This document shows, piece by piece, positions 1-6,623 of a DNA stretch of 11,287 nucleotides. Numbering within the stretch: the first letter of the stretch is position 1; each line of letters begins with the position of its first letter. The stretch lies in assembly GCA_025964055.1 (NCBI GenBank), contig JAOPZP010000386.1, forward strand, positions 1 through 11,287. Reading direction: 5' to 3'. The notes beneath the pieces were generated by a model, which saw only the letters and a list, made by a program, of their open reading frames with translations, was not told the DNA's origin and did not search any database. The DNA is from Conexibacter sp. (GTDB taxonomy: Bacteria; Actinomycetota; Thermoleophilia; Solirubrobacterales; Solirubrobacteraceae). Made by a program: the position numbers and the translations under genes.

Positions 1-162
1 CCGGGCGGGGGCCGAGCCCACGAGCGCCTCCAGCGGTGGGCCCGTTGACCGCGACCGCACCGCGCCCAACAGGCCCACCGCGGCCCGCAACGGGAACCTC
101 CCGATCCCCGGCGGCGGCGGCAGCGCGGTCACGGCGGCAACGCCGCATCGCTCCGTCGTCAT
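1..162 (-). CDS. Possible N-terminal fragment of an unidentified protein, cut by the window edge
   Basis: An open minus-strand frame starts at an ATG (162-160) and runs 54 codons off the left edge without a stop. Nearly every third codon position is G or C, as in the real genes here, and this bias fades above about position 200, which fits a gene starting near here. The fragment begins MTTERCGV and continues with a proline run and a mildly hydrophobic, arginine-containing stretch. I do not recognise it. A GTG at 186 in the same frame could be the true start. Neither start has a clear Shine-Dalgarno sequence. The plus-strand frame sharing the same third positions shows the same bias, so the strand is inferred from the neighbouring genes. 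Confidence 0.3.
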   Translation of the reverse strand, partial: MTTERCGVAAVTALPPPPGIGRFPLRAAVGLLGAVRSRSTGPPLEALVGSAPAR

Positions 163-235
163 CGCCGCAGTCGCCGACGGCGGCACCCCGACGGGCCGCG
201 CTGAGCGCCAACCACGTCAGACCCCACCCACACCA

Positions 236-266
236 GGCGCCGGGTCCGACGCCGCAGGCCGGCGCC
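236..266 (-). terminator. GC-rich hairpin after the GGDEF/HD-GYP gene, candidate terminator
   Basis: GGCGCCGG (236-243) and CCGGCGCC (259-266) are perfect reverse complements separated by 15 nt. They begin 11 nt past the TAG of the GGDEF/HD-GYP gene. In the minus-strand RNA the stem is followed by a G/U-rich stretch, not a clean U-run, so this is at best a non-canonical terminator of the kind proposed for high-GC actinobacteria. Chance GC-rich pairing is possible at this base composition. Confidence 0.35.
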
Positions 267-277
267 GCCGCCGCTCC

Positions 278-2284
278 CTACGCCGCGCGCGGCAGCGCGT
301 CGCGCGCCGCCAGCTCCGCGACGGCCTCGCAGAACGCGGCCACGACGGCGGGGTCGAACTGCGTGCCCGCGCAGCGCTCCAGCTCGCCGAGCGCGACGGC
401 GACCGGCACCGCCGCTCGGTACGGGCGGTCGGCGACCATGGCGTCGAAGGAGTCGCAGACCGAGACGATGCGCGCGCCGAGCGGGATGTCCTCGCCGGCG
501 AGGCCGTCGGGGTACCCGCGGCCGTCGTGGCGCTCGTGGCTGGCGCGGACCAGCACGGCGACGGACTTCAGCGCCGGGGCAGCGGCGACGATCCGCTCGC
601 CGATCAGCGTGTGGCGGTGCATGAAGACCCACTCGTCGTCGTCCAGCGGGCCGGGCTTGTCGAGGATCGCGTCGGGGATCGCGACCTTGCCGACGTCGTG
701 GAGGTCGGCGGCGTGGCGGACCTCCTCCACGGCGGCCTCGTCCAGGCCCAGCCGCCGCGCGACGGCGACGGCCAGCTCGGCGACCGTCGACAGGTGCTCG
801 CCCAGCTCGGGGTTGCGCTCGGCCAGCGCCCGCAGCAGCACGTCGCGCGACTGGCTGCCGGCCGACGCCCGCCCGCCGTGCTTCTGGGCGTACATCCGCT
901 GGTCGGCGAGCCGGAGCGCCTCGGCCGGTTCGCTCGTCTCGTGCGGCAGGACGACGAAGCCGTGCGACGCGCCGATGTCGAAGCCCTCGCCGCGCGCGTG
1001 CAGCGCCGCGGCCGCGTCGGCGGCCACGAGCGCCGGGCGCGCCAGCCCGGGATGCAGCACCGCGCAGAACTCGTCACCGCCCATGCGGTAGGCGCGCCCG
1101 TGCCCGGCGACGCGCGCCTGCAGGCCGGAGCCGAGGCGCACGAGCAGGTCGTCGCCCGCCGGGTGCCCGTAGCAGTCGTTGTAGTGCTTGAAGCCGTCGA
1201 GGTCGAAGAGCACGAGCACGAGCGCGCGATCCCCACCGGCTTCGACCATCGCCCGCGACAGGTCGACCGCGAGGGCGCGGCGGTTCCCCAGCCCGGTGAG
1301 CGCGTCCGTCAGCGCCTCGACGCGCGTGGCGTCGAGCATCGCGCCGTTGTCGTGGAACGCGATCCACAGCCGCACGCCGACGCCGCCGAGCGCCAGCGCC
1401 GCGAGGGCGACGGCGACGGGCGTCGTGCTCGCGAGGCCGGAGTAGACGAGCACGCCCAGGGCGGTCGCGCCGAAGGCCAGGGGCAGGATCACGACGCGGC
1501 GCCCGCGGCTCTCCACGGCGACGGCCGCCCGCGCCGGCACGGTGGCCGCGGCGGCCAGGCTGAGGAACGCGAGGTCCCAGCCGGCGTTCCACGGGTCGGG
1601 GAAGCCGCCTCCGCCGCCGGCCACGGCGACCAGGTAGTGCGAGTCGGCCGCCCAGAACGAGACGAGGCCGGCGCCGGCCAGCGCCCAGGTCGCGTCCAGG
1701 CGCCATCCGCGCACCGCGACGGCCCCGACGACGAGGCCCAGCAGGATGAGGTCGCTCAGCGGGTAGGCGGCGTTGGTCGCCACCGAGCGCCAGTCGCCGC
1801 CGATGAGCTCGACGATGCTCGGCACGACGACCGCCGCGGCGACGGCCGCCGTGGCCAGCGAGGCGGTGACGGCGTCGACCCAGAGGCGGCGGGGCGCTCC
1901 GCGCACGCGCGACCCCAGGACGAGGGCCAGGCCGGCGAACGCCAGCAGCGGGAAGAGCAGGTAGCCGACGTCGGCCGGCGACGGGACCGGGATGCTGGCC
2001 TGGTCGAGCAGCACGGTGGTCCAGTACACGTCGCCGGCGGCCCAGGCGAGGATGCCGGCGGCGACCAGCAGCCAGCCGGTGCGATCGGCGCCGTGATGGC
2101 GCAGCGCCGCCACGGCGCACAGCACGCCGGCACCGAAGTCGACGACCAGGTGGCTGGAGCGGCCGAGCAGGATCCCGGACAGCGCGAAGCCGTGCAGCAG
2201 CTCGTTGGCCTCGAACACCGCGAGCCAGAGTCCGAGCGCTGCCAGCGCCCAGCGTCGGTAGCCGGAAGGGCCGCGTGGTCCCAC
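278..2284 (-). CDS. Membrane-bound GGDEF / HD-GYP cyclic-di-GMP turnover protein
   Basis: A 668-residue protein with an N-terminal membrane region and two cyclic-di-GMP domains. About nine or ten hydrophobic helices fill residues 12-308, with the element PSPADVGYLLFP at 101-112. The GGDEF domain spans about 320-470, with DALTGLGNRRAL at 327-338 and an intact active-site GGDEF at 402-406. No RxxD inhibitory site precedes it, because the expected R and D positions are A and G. The HD-GYP domain spans about 480-655, with H529-D530, H558, SHERHDGRGYP at 582-592 and D610. The usual HHE triplet is SHE here, so one expected metal-ligand histidine is serine. Family knowledge predicts diguanylate cyclase and phosphodiesterase activities facing the cytoplasm. 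The GTG start at 2284 is uncertain, since a GAGGG lies almost on top of it. The gene begins 45 nt after the peptidase stop and may be cotranscribed with it. The target process is not shown by the sequence; pilus control is inferred from proximity. Confidence 0.9.
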   Translation of the reverse strand: MGPRGPSGYRRWALAALGLWLAVFEANELLHGFALSGILLGRSSHLVVDFGAGVLCAVAALRHHGADRTGWLLVAAGILAWAAGDVYWTTVLLDQASIPVPSPADVGYLLFPLLAFAGLALVLGSRVRGAPRRLWVDAVTASLATAAVAAAVVVPSIVELIGGDWRSVATNAAYPLSDLILLGLVVGAVAVRGWRLDATWALAGAGLVSFWAADSHYLVAVAGGGGGFPDPWNAGWDLAFLSLAAAATVPARAAVAVESRGRRVVILPLAFGATALGVLVYSGLASTTPVAVALAALALGGVGVRLWIAFHDNGAMLDATRVEALTDALTGLGNRRALAVDLSRAMVEAGGDRALVLVLFDLDGFKHYNDCYGHPAGDDLLVRLGSGLQARVAGHGRAYRMGGDEFCAVLHPGLARPALVAADAAAALHARGEGFDIGASHGFVVLPHETSEPAEALRLADQRMYAQKHGGRASAGSQSRDVLLRALAERNPELGEHLSTVAELAVAVARRLGLDEAAVEEVRHAADLHDVGKVAIPDAILDKPGPLDDDEWVFMHRHTLIGERIVAAAPALKSVAVLVRASHERHDGRGYPDGLAGEDIPLGARIVSVCDSFDAMVADRPYRAAVPVAVALGELERCAGTQFDPAVVAAFCEAVAELAARDALPRAA

Positions 2285-2329
2285 ACCCTCGTGATCGACC
2301 CGCCCCCGGAGAGGTTGAGGCCGCAGGTC

Positions 2330-3424
2330 CTACTGGATGACCTGCAGGTCCTTCGGCAGGCTCGTGAGCACCTCTGCGCCGTCCTCGGTGACGACCGCGA
2401 GATCCTCGATCCGCACGCCGACGGCGCCCGGGACGTAGACGCCCGGCTCGACGGTCACGACCTGCCCGACCTCGAGCACCGCGTCGCTGCGCTGCGACAG
2501 CCGCGGCCCCTCGTGGACCTCGGCGCCGACGCCGTGGCCCAGGCCGTGGCCGAAGTGCTCGCCGTGCCCGGCGGCGGTGATGATGCTGCGCGCCACGGCG
2601 TCGACCTCGCGCCCGCCGGCGCCCGCCCTGACCGCGGCCAGCGACGTCTCCTGCGCCTCCAGGACGAGGTCGTAGATCTCGCGGTCGCGCGGGTCCAGCT
2701 CGCCGGTGGCGTAGGTGCGGGTGCAGTCCGAGGCGTAGCCGTCCAGGCGCGCGCCCCAGTCGATGGTCACCAGCGTGCCGACGGGGATCTCGACGTCGCG
2801 CGGCGAGGCGTGCGGCAGCGCGCTGTGCGTGCCGGAGGCGATGATCGAGGGGAACGAGGCCTCCTCGGCGCCGGCGCGGCGCATCGTGAACTCGAGGTCG
2901 AGCGCCACCTCGCGCTCCGTACGGCCGGCCAGGCCGCGCGTCAGCACCTCGGTCAGGGCGGCGTCGGCCAGTCGCGTGGCCGCGCGGATCTTGTCGAGCT
3001 CGCCGGCGTCCTTGACCGACCGCAGCCGCTCGATCATGCCGCCCGCCGGCACGAGCTCCACCCCGTCGGCGACGTGCGAGGCCAGCGTGCCGTGGTCCTT
3101 GACCGACAGGTCCGCGTCGTCGAAGCCGACCCGCACCGAGCCGTCGGTGCCGGGCGCCGGCACGCCGACCGCGACGGCGGCCGCCTGCAGGATCTCGGGC
3201 GCGATCGTCCGCTCCCAGCCCGCGTCGAGCTGCTCGGCCGACTGCGTCAGATAGCGGAAGTCGGTGAGGAAGAGCCGCTGCTCGCCGGGGCCGACGACCG
3301 CGAGGCCGTTGCTGCCGCTGAAGCCCGTCAGCCACCGCACGTTGACGAGGTCGGTGACCAGCAGCGCGTCGAGCCCGCGCTCGGTCAGCGCCGCGGCGAG
3401 GCGGTCGGGACGGTCCATCGACAT
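2330..3424 (-). CDS. pepQ: Xaa-Pro peptidase, M24B family (PepQ/PepP-like)
   Basis: A 364-residue metallopeptidase of the pita-bread fold that removes residues next to proline in short peptides in the cytosol. Residues 1-135 form the small creatinase-type N-domain and about 145-355 the catalytic domain. All five expected metal ligands are visible: D222 and D233 (in TIDWG and SDCTRTY), H297 (HGLGHG), E326 (VEPGVY) and E340 (VRIEDL). The supporting histidines H205 and H304 are also present. No signal peptide or membrane helix is seen. The first ATG (3424) lies 3 nt past the aroQ stop, with AGGAG inside the aroQ end 12 nt upstream; an ATG two codons later is the alternative. The gene order matches the aroQ-pepQ neighbourhood of Mycobacterium and the aroQ-papA pair of Bacillus, which is the reason for the symbol. 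Aminopeptidase P versus prolidase specificity cannot be decided from sequence alone. The efp gene that usually follows is absent. Confidence 0.92.
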   Translation of the reverse strand: MSMDRPDRLAAALTERGLDALLVTDLVNVRWLTGFSGSNGLAVVGPGEQRLFLTDFRYLTQSAEQLDAGWERTIAPEILQAAAVAVGVPAPGTDGSVRVGFDDADLSVKDHGTLASHVADGVELVPAGGMIERLRSVKDAGELDKIRAATRLADAALTEVLTRGLAGRTEREVALDLEFTMRRAGAEEASFPSIIASGTHSALPHASPRDVEIPVGTLVTIDWGARLDGYASDCTRTYATGELDPRDREIYDLVLEAQETSLAAVRAGAGGREVDAVARSIITAAGHGEHFGHGLGHGVGAEVHEGPRLSQRSDAVLEVGQVVTVEPGVYVPGAVGVRIEDLAVVTEDGAEVLTSLPKDLQVIQ

Positions 3425-3427
3425 GTT

Positions 3428-3874
3428 CTACGTCAGCTCCTGCTTGATCCGGATCAGGGCGTCACGGTAGCCGTCGACGCCCCGGCCGCTGATGGTCGCC
3501 ACGCAGAGGTCGCGCACGACCGAGACGCGGCGCCACTCCTCGCGCGCCATGACGTCGGAGAGGTGCACCTCGACGGACGGCAGCGCGGCGATCTCCAGCG
3601 CGTCGTGGATCGCCCACGCGTAGTGCGTCCACGCGCCCGGGTTGATGATGATGGCGTCGACCATGCCGTCGAGCCGGTGCAGATGACCGACGAACTCGCC
3701 CTCGTCGTTGGTCTGGAAGAACCGCGGGTCGAGGTCCAGCTCGGTGGCGAACGCGCCGATCTGCCGCTCCAGCGCGTCGAAGTTGAGGTCGCCGTAGACC
3801 GCCTTGGGCCGCCGGCCGAGCTGATCGAGGTTGACGCCGTGGAGCACGGCGACGCGTCGGCGCACAGGCGTCAT
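3428..3874 (-). CDS. aroQ: 3-Dehydroquinate dehydratase, type II (AroQ)
   Basis: A 148-residue protein, the usual length for the dodecameric type II dehydroquinase, which removes water from 3-dehydroquinate in step 3 of the shikimate pathway. Expected active-site residues are present: the RR of the mobile loop (21-22), catalytic Tyr27 (AVYGD), Asn78 (INPGAW), His84 (THY), His104 (VEVHLS) and Arg115 or Arg116. Some motif surroundings are unusual: HGVNLDQLG in place of NGPNLNLLG, RRPKAVYG in place of RREPxxYG, and THYAWAIHDAL in place of THTSVAIRDAL. Of two in-frame ATGs (3880 and 3874) the second is preferred, because AGGG lies 8 nt before it but only 2 nt before the first. The gene is 46 nt downstream of aroKB and 3 nt upstream of the peptidase gene, so it sits inside one operon. 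Confidence 0.92.
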   Translation of the reverse strand: MTPVRRRVAVLHGVNLDQLGRRPKAVYGDLNFDALERQIGAFATELDLDPRFFQTNDEGEFVGHLHRLDGMVDAIIINPGAWTHYAWAIHDALEIAALPSVEVHLSDVMAREEWRRVSVVRDLCVATISGRGVDGYRDALIRIKQELT

Positions 3875-3920
3875 GGGCATGACCCTAGGGCAGCGCCGCC
3901 GAGGGGCCAGGCTTGGCGGA

Positions 3921-5456
3921 TCATGCGGCCAACTCTCGCACGGCGAGCGCCACGTCGTCGTCGGCGACGTCCTGGCCGTGCACGACGTCGCCCGGCGCGC
4001 GGACGAGCACGAACGGCGTCCGGGCCTGCGACGTGCGCTTCTTGTCCAGACGCGTGGCGGCGACGATCGCCTCCGGGTCGACCGCCGCGGTGGGCAGCGT
4101 GGTCGGCAGCCCGTGGGCGTCCAGCAGCTCGGCGACCAGGGCGCGGAGGTCGGTCCGGCCGCTGAGGCGCAGCGCGGCCAGCAGCCCGAGGCCGACGGCC
4201 TCGCCGTGGCGCAGCGTCCCGTAGCCGAGCGTGACCTCCAGCGCGTGGCCGATCGTGTGGCCCAGGTTGAGCACCTGGCGCCGGCCGCCGTCGCGCTCGT
4301 CGGCGGCGACGACCGCCAGCTTGGTGCGCGCGCAGGCGAAGATGGTGTCGTCGTCGACCGCGCCGCCGGCGGCGATGTGGTCCCACAGCGGCCCGCCGGC
4401 GATGAGCGCGGTCTTGAGCACCTCGGCGTAGCCGGCGGCGTGCTCCTCGGGCGGGAGCGTGGCCAGCGTCTGGGTGTCGACGAGGACCGCGGCCGGCTGG
4501 TGGTAGGCGCCGACGTAGTTCTTGGCCTCGGGCAGGTCGACGCCCGTCTTGCCGCCGTACGCGGAGTCGACCTGCGAGACGACGGTCGTCGGCGCCTGCA
4601 CGACCGGCAGCCCCCGCTGGTAGGCCGAGGCGCAGAAGCCGGCGAGGTCGCCGACGACGCCGCCGCCCAGCGCGACCACGTGGTCGGCGCGCGTGATGCC
4701 CTGCTCGACCATCGCGTGCCAGACCCGCTCAGCGGTCTGCAGCGTCTTGTGCTGCTCACCGGGCGGGATCTCGATGACGCCGGCCAGGTCGCGCAGGCTC
4801 GCGAGGTGCAGCTCGCCGACCGCGCTGTCGGTCACGGCGAAGGCGCGGCCCGGGAGGCCCGGGACCGCCATGCCCAGCACGCCGCGCCCGACGAAGACCG
4901 GGTATTCGCCCGAGGCCGCGTGGGCCCAGGCCATCCGCGTGCCGGGCGGGGCATCGGCCAGCGCGCGCAGCGCGGCGTCGGCGCGGACGACCAGGCCGGG
5001 GTCGGCCTGCGGCAGGTGCGCGTCCGCGAGCGCCTCGTACAGCGCGTGGCGCTCGGCGTGCAGCGCCGCGAAGGCGTCGCGGTCGCGGGCCAGCGGCCGG
5101 TTGCGCCCGGCGGCGCGCTCCCAGGCCAGGTCCAGCGGCACGTCGAGCAGCACGGTGGTGTGGTCGCCCAAGGCGCGGCGCACGCGCTCCGACAGGACCG
5201 AGCCCCCGCCGAGCGAGACGACCGGGTCGCGGCCGGGCGGCCGGGAGTCGAGCAGCGCGAGGACGACCTCCTCCTCGGCGGCGCGGAACGCGGGCTCGCC
5301 CTCGGCGTCGAAGACCTCCTCGATCGAGCGCCCGAAGCGCTGGACCAGCAGCGCATCGGTGTCGACGTGGTCGACCCCGCGCGCCGCGGCGAGCTCGCGG
5401 GCCAGGGTGGTCTTCCCCGCGCCCATGAACCCGATGACGACGGTCAGCCCACCCAC
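3921..5456 (-). CDS. aroKB: Fused shikimate kinase / 3-dehydroquinate synthase (AroKB)
   Basis: A 511-residue two-domain cytosolic enzyme. The shikimate kinase half (about 1-168, step 5) has the Walker A GFMGAGKTT at 9-17, D32 and D34 in VDTD, shikimate-binding R58 (AFR), GGG at 83-85 and R120 of the lid (NRPL). The dehydroquinate synthase half (about 172-511, step 2) has GGGVVGDLAGF from 264, SQVDSAYGGKTGVD from 294, and zinc ligands E345 (AEVLK), H400 (NLGHTIGH) and H417 (RHGEAV), plus DKKRT at 471-475. Both active sites look complete. No ATG precedes the Walker A motif; the ATG in it would destroy the P-loop, so GTG at 5456 is chosen, with CTG at 5447 as an alternative. The GTG overlaps the end of aroC by 13 nt. 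AroK and AroB are separate but adjacent proteins in Mycobacterium; a fused form is known elsewhere, for example in Thermotoga. Confidence 0.93.
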   Translation of the reverse strand: MGGLTVVIGFMGAGKTTLARELAAARGVDHVDTDALLVQRFGRSIEEVFDAEGEPAFRAAEEEVVLALLDSRPPGRDPVVSLGGGSVLSERVRRALGDHTTVLLDVPLDLAWERAAGRNRPLARDRDAFAALHAERHALYEALADAHLPQADPGLVVRADAALRALADAPPGTRMAWAHAASGEYPVFVGRGVLGMAVPGLPGRAFAVTDSAVGELHLASLRDLAGVIEIPPGEQHKTLQTAERVWHAMVEQGITRADHVVALGGGVVGDLAGFCASAYQRGLPVVQAPTTVVSQVDSAYGGKTGVDLPEAKNYVGAYHQPAAVLVDTQTLATLPPEEHAAGYAEVLKTALIAGGPLWDHIAAGGAVDDDTIFACARTKLAVVAADERDGGRRQVLNLGHTIGHALEVTLGYGTLRHGEAVGLGLLAALRLSGRTDLRALVAELLDAHGLPTTLPTAAVDPEAIVAATRLDKKRTSQARTPFVLVRAPGDVVHGQDVADDDVALAVRELAA

Positions 5457-6610
5457 GCGATCCGCTCGCGGTACCGCTGCACGGCCTCCTGGACGTCCTC
5501 GATGTGGTCGCCGCCGAACTTGCGGCGGTAGGCGTCGGCCATGACGTAGGCGAGCATGGCCTCCCCCACCACGCCGGCCGCGGGCACGACGCAGGAGTCG
5601 GTGCGCTCGCGCAGCGCCTGCGCCGGCTCGTGCGACTCGATGTCGACCGACCGCAGCGGCTTGGTCAGCGTCGGGATCGGCTTCATGGCGACGCGCGCCA
5701 CGAGCGGCAGGCCGGTCGTCATGCCGCCCTCGAGGCCGCCCGCGTGGTTGGTCTCGCGGAAGTAGCCGCGCTCCTCGGACCAGAAGATCTCGTCGTGCGA
5801 CTGCGAGCCGGGCGCGCCCGGCAGCGCGAAGCCGTCGCCGAACGCGACGCCCTTGGCCGCCTGGATCGAGCACAGCGCGCCGCCGATGCGGCCGTCGAGG
5901 CGCTCCTCCCACGACACGTGCGAGCCCAACCCCGGGACGAGCCCGAAGGCCACGACCTCGAAGACGCCGCCGATCGACTCGTTGGCTTTGCGCTGCACGT
6001 TGATGTGGTTGACCATCGCGCGGCTCGCCTCGGGGTCCAGGCAGCGGACCTTGTCCTCGTCGACGCCCTCGAAGTCCCCGACTGTCACGGGCGTCGCGCG
6101 CGGCGCGGCGTACACGTCGCCGATCTGGACGACGTGGCTGCGGATCTCGACGCCGACCGCCGACAGGAAGGCCTTGCACAGCGCGCCGCCGGCGACGCGT
6201 GCCGCGGTCTCGCGGGCGCTGGCGCGCTCGAGCACGTTGCGGACGTCGGTGAAGCGGTACTTCTGCACGCCGACGAGGTCGGCGTGCCCCGGGCGCGGCA
6301 GGTGCACCTCGGGGATGTCGGCCTCGACGGGCCACGGGTTCATCCGCTCTTCCCAGTTCGCGTAGTCGCGATTGGGGACCTCGAGCGCGATCGGCCCGCC
6401 GAGCGTCCGGCCGTGGCGCACGCCCGCGGTGACGTTGGCGTGGTCCTTCTCGATCTTCATCCGCCCGCCACGGCCATGGCCCAGCTGCCGCCGGGCCATG
6501 TCGCGATCGATGGACTCCTGGTCGAGCTCGAGGCCCGCGGGCAGGCCTTCGACGATGCACGTCAGGCCGGGCCCGTGGGACTCCCCTGCGGTGATGAGGT
6601 TCAGCGCCAT
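5444..6610 (-). CDS. aroC: Chorismate synthase
   Basis: A 388-residue enzyme that makes chorismate from 5-enolpyruvylshikimate 3-phosphate using reduced flavin, the last step of the shikimate pathway. Family signatures are intact: GESHG at 9-13 with the invariant H12, GHGRGGRM at 44-51, RPGHADLVG at 106-114 with the second invariant H109, RASARETA at 129-136, NHAGGLEGGMTTG at 288-300 and RTDSCVVPAAGVVGEAM at 336-352. The length is normal for the actinobacterial form. The ATG is at 6610, only 13 nt after the stop of the fourth pilus gene, and no clear Shine-Dalgarno sequence precedes it. It is probably read from the pilus transcript unless a promoter lies inside the upstream gene. Its 3' end overlaps the aroKB start. 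Confidence 0.96.
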   Translation of the reverse strand: MALNLITAGESHGPGLTCIVEGLPAGLELDQESIDRDMARRQLGHGRGGRMKIEKDHANVTAGVRHGRTLGGPIALEVPNRDYANWEERMNPWPVEADIPEVHLPRPGHADLVGVQKYRFTDVRNVLERASARETAARVAGGALCKAFLSAVGVEIRSHVVQIGDVYAAPRATPVTVGDFEGVDEDKVRCLDPEASRAMVNHINVQRKANESIGGVFEVVAFGLVPGLGSHVSWEERLDGRIGGALCSIQAAKGVAFGDGFALPGAPGSQSHDEIFWSEERGYFRETNHAGGLEGGMTTGLPLVARVAMKPIPTLTKPLRSVDIESHEPAQALRERTDSCVVPAAGVVGEAMLAYVMADAYRRKFGGDHIEDVQEAVQRYRERIAWVG

Positions 6611-6623
6611 GCGGCGCCGAAGT

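Noticed and set aside
1756..2286. Alternative minus-strand frame starting at GTG 2286
   Set aside because: It overlaps the membrane region of the GGDEF/HD-GYP protein in another frame and gives Arg/Ser/Pro-rich sequence without motifs.
2324..2352. 12-bp palindrome GACCTGCAGGTC (2339-2350) and the repeated CAGGTCCT near the peptidase stop
   Set aside because: The palindrome lies in codons for the peptidase C-terminus and is explained by the KDLQV codons; no terminator-like tail follows.
1074..3335. A 753-codon minus-strand open frame across the peptidase and cyclic-di-GMP genes
   Set aside because: Out of frame with two genes whose catalytic motifs are clear; the translation is almost only Arg, Gly and Ala.
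527..4165. A 1212-codon plus-strand open frame
   Set aside because: It lies antisense to the GGDEF/HD-GYP, peptidase, aroQ and part of aroKB genes. Its translation is Arg/Asp/Gln/Val-rich with no family motif, which is the mirror image of high-GC coding sequence.
3428..4759. A long upstream extension of AroQ (443 codons in frame)
   Set aside because: The extra part reads through aroKB in another frame as Arg/Ser/Pro-rich sequence; AroQ has normal length from the ATG at 3874.
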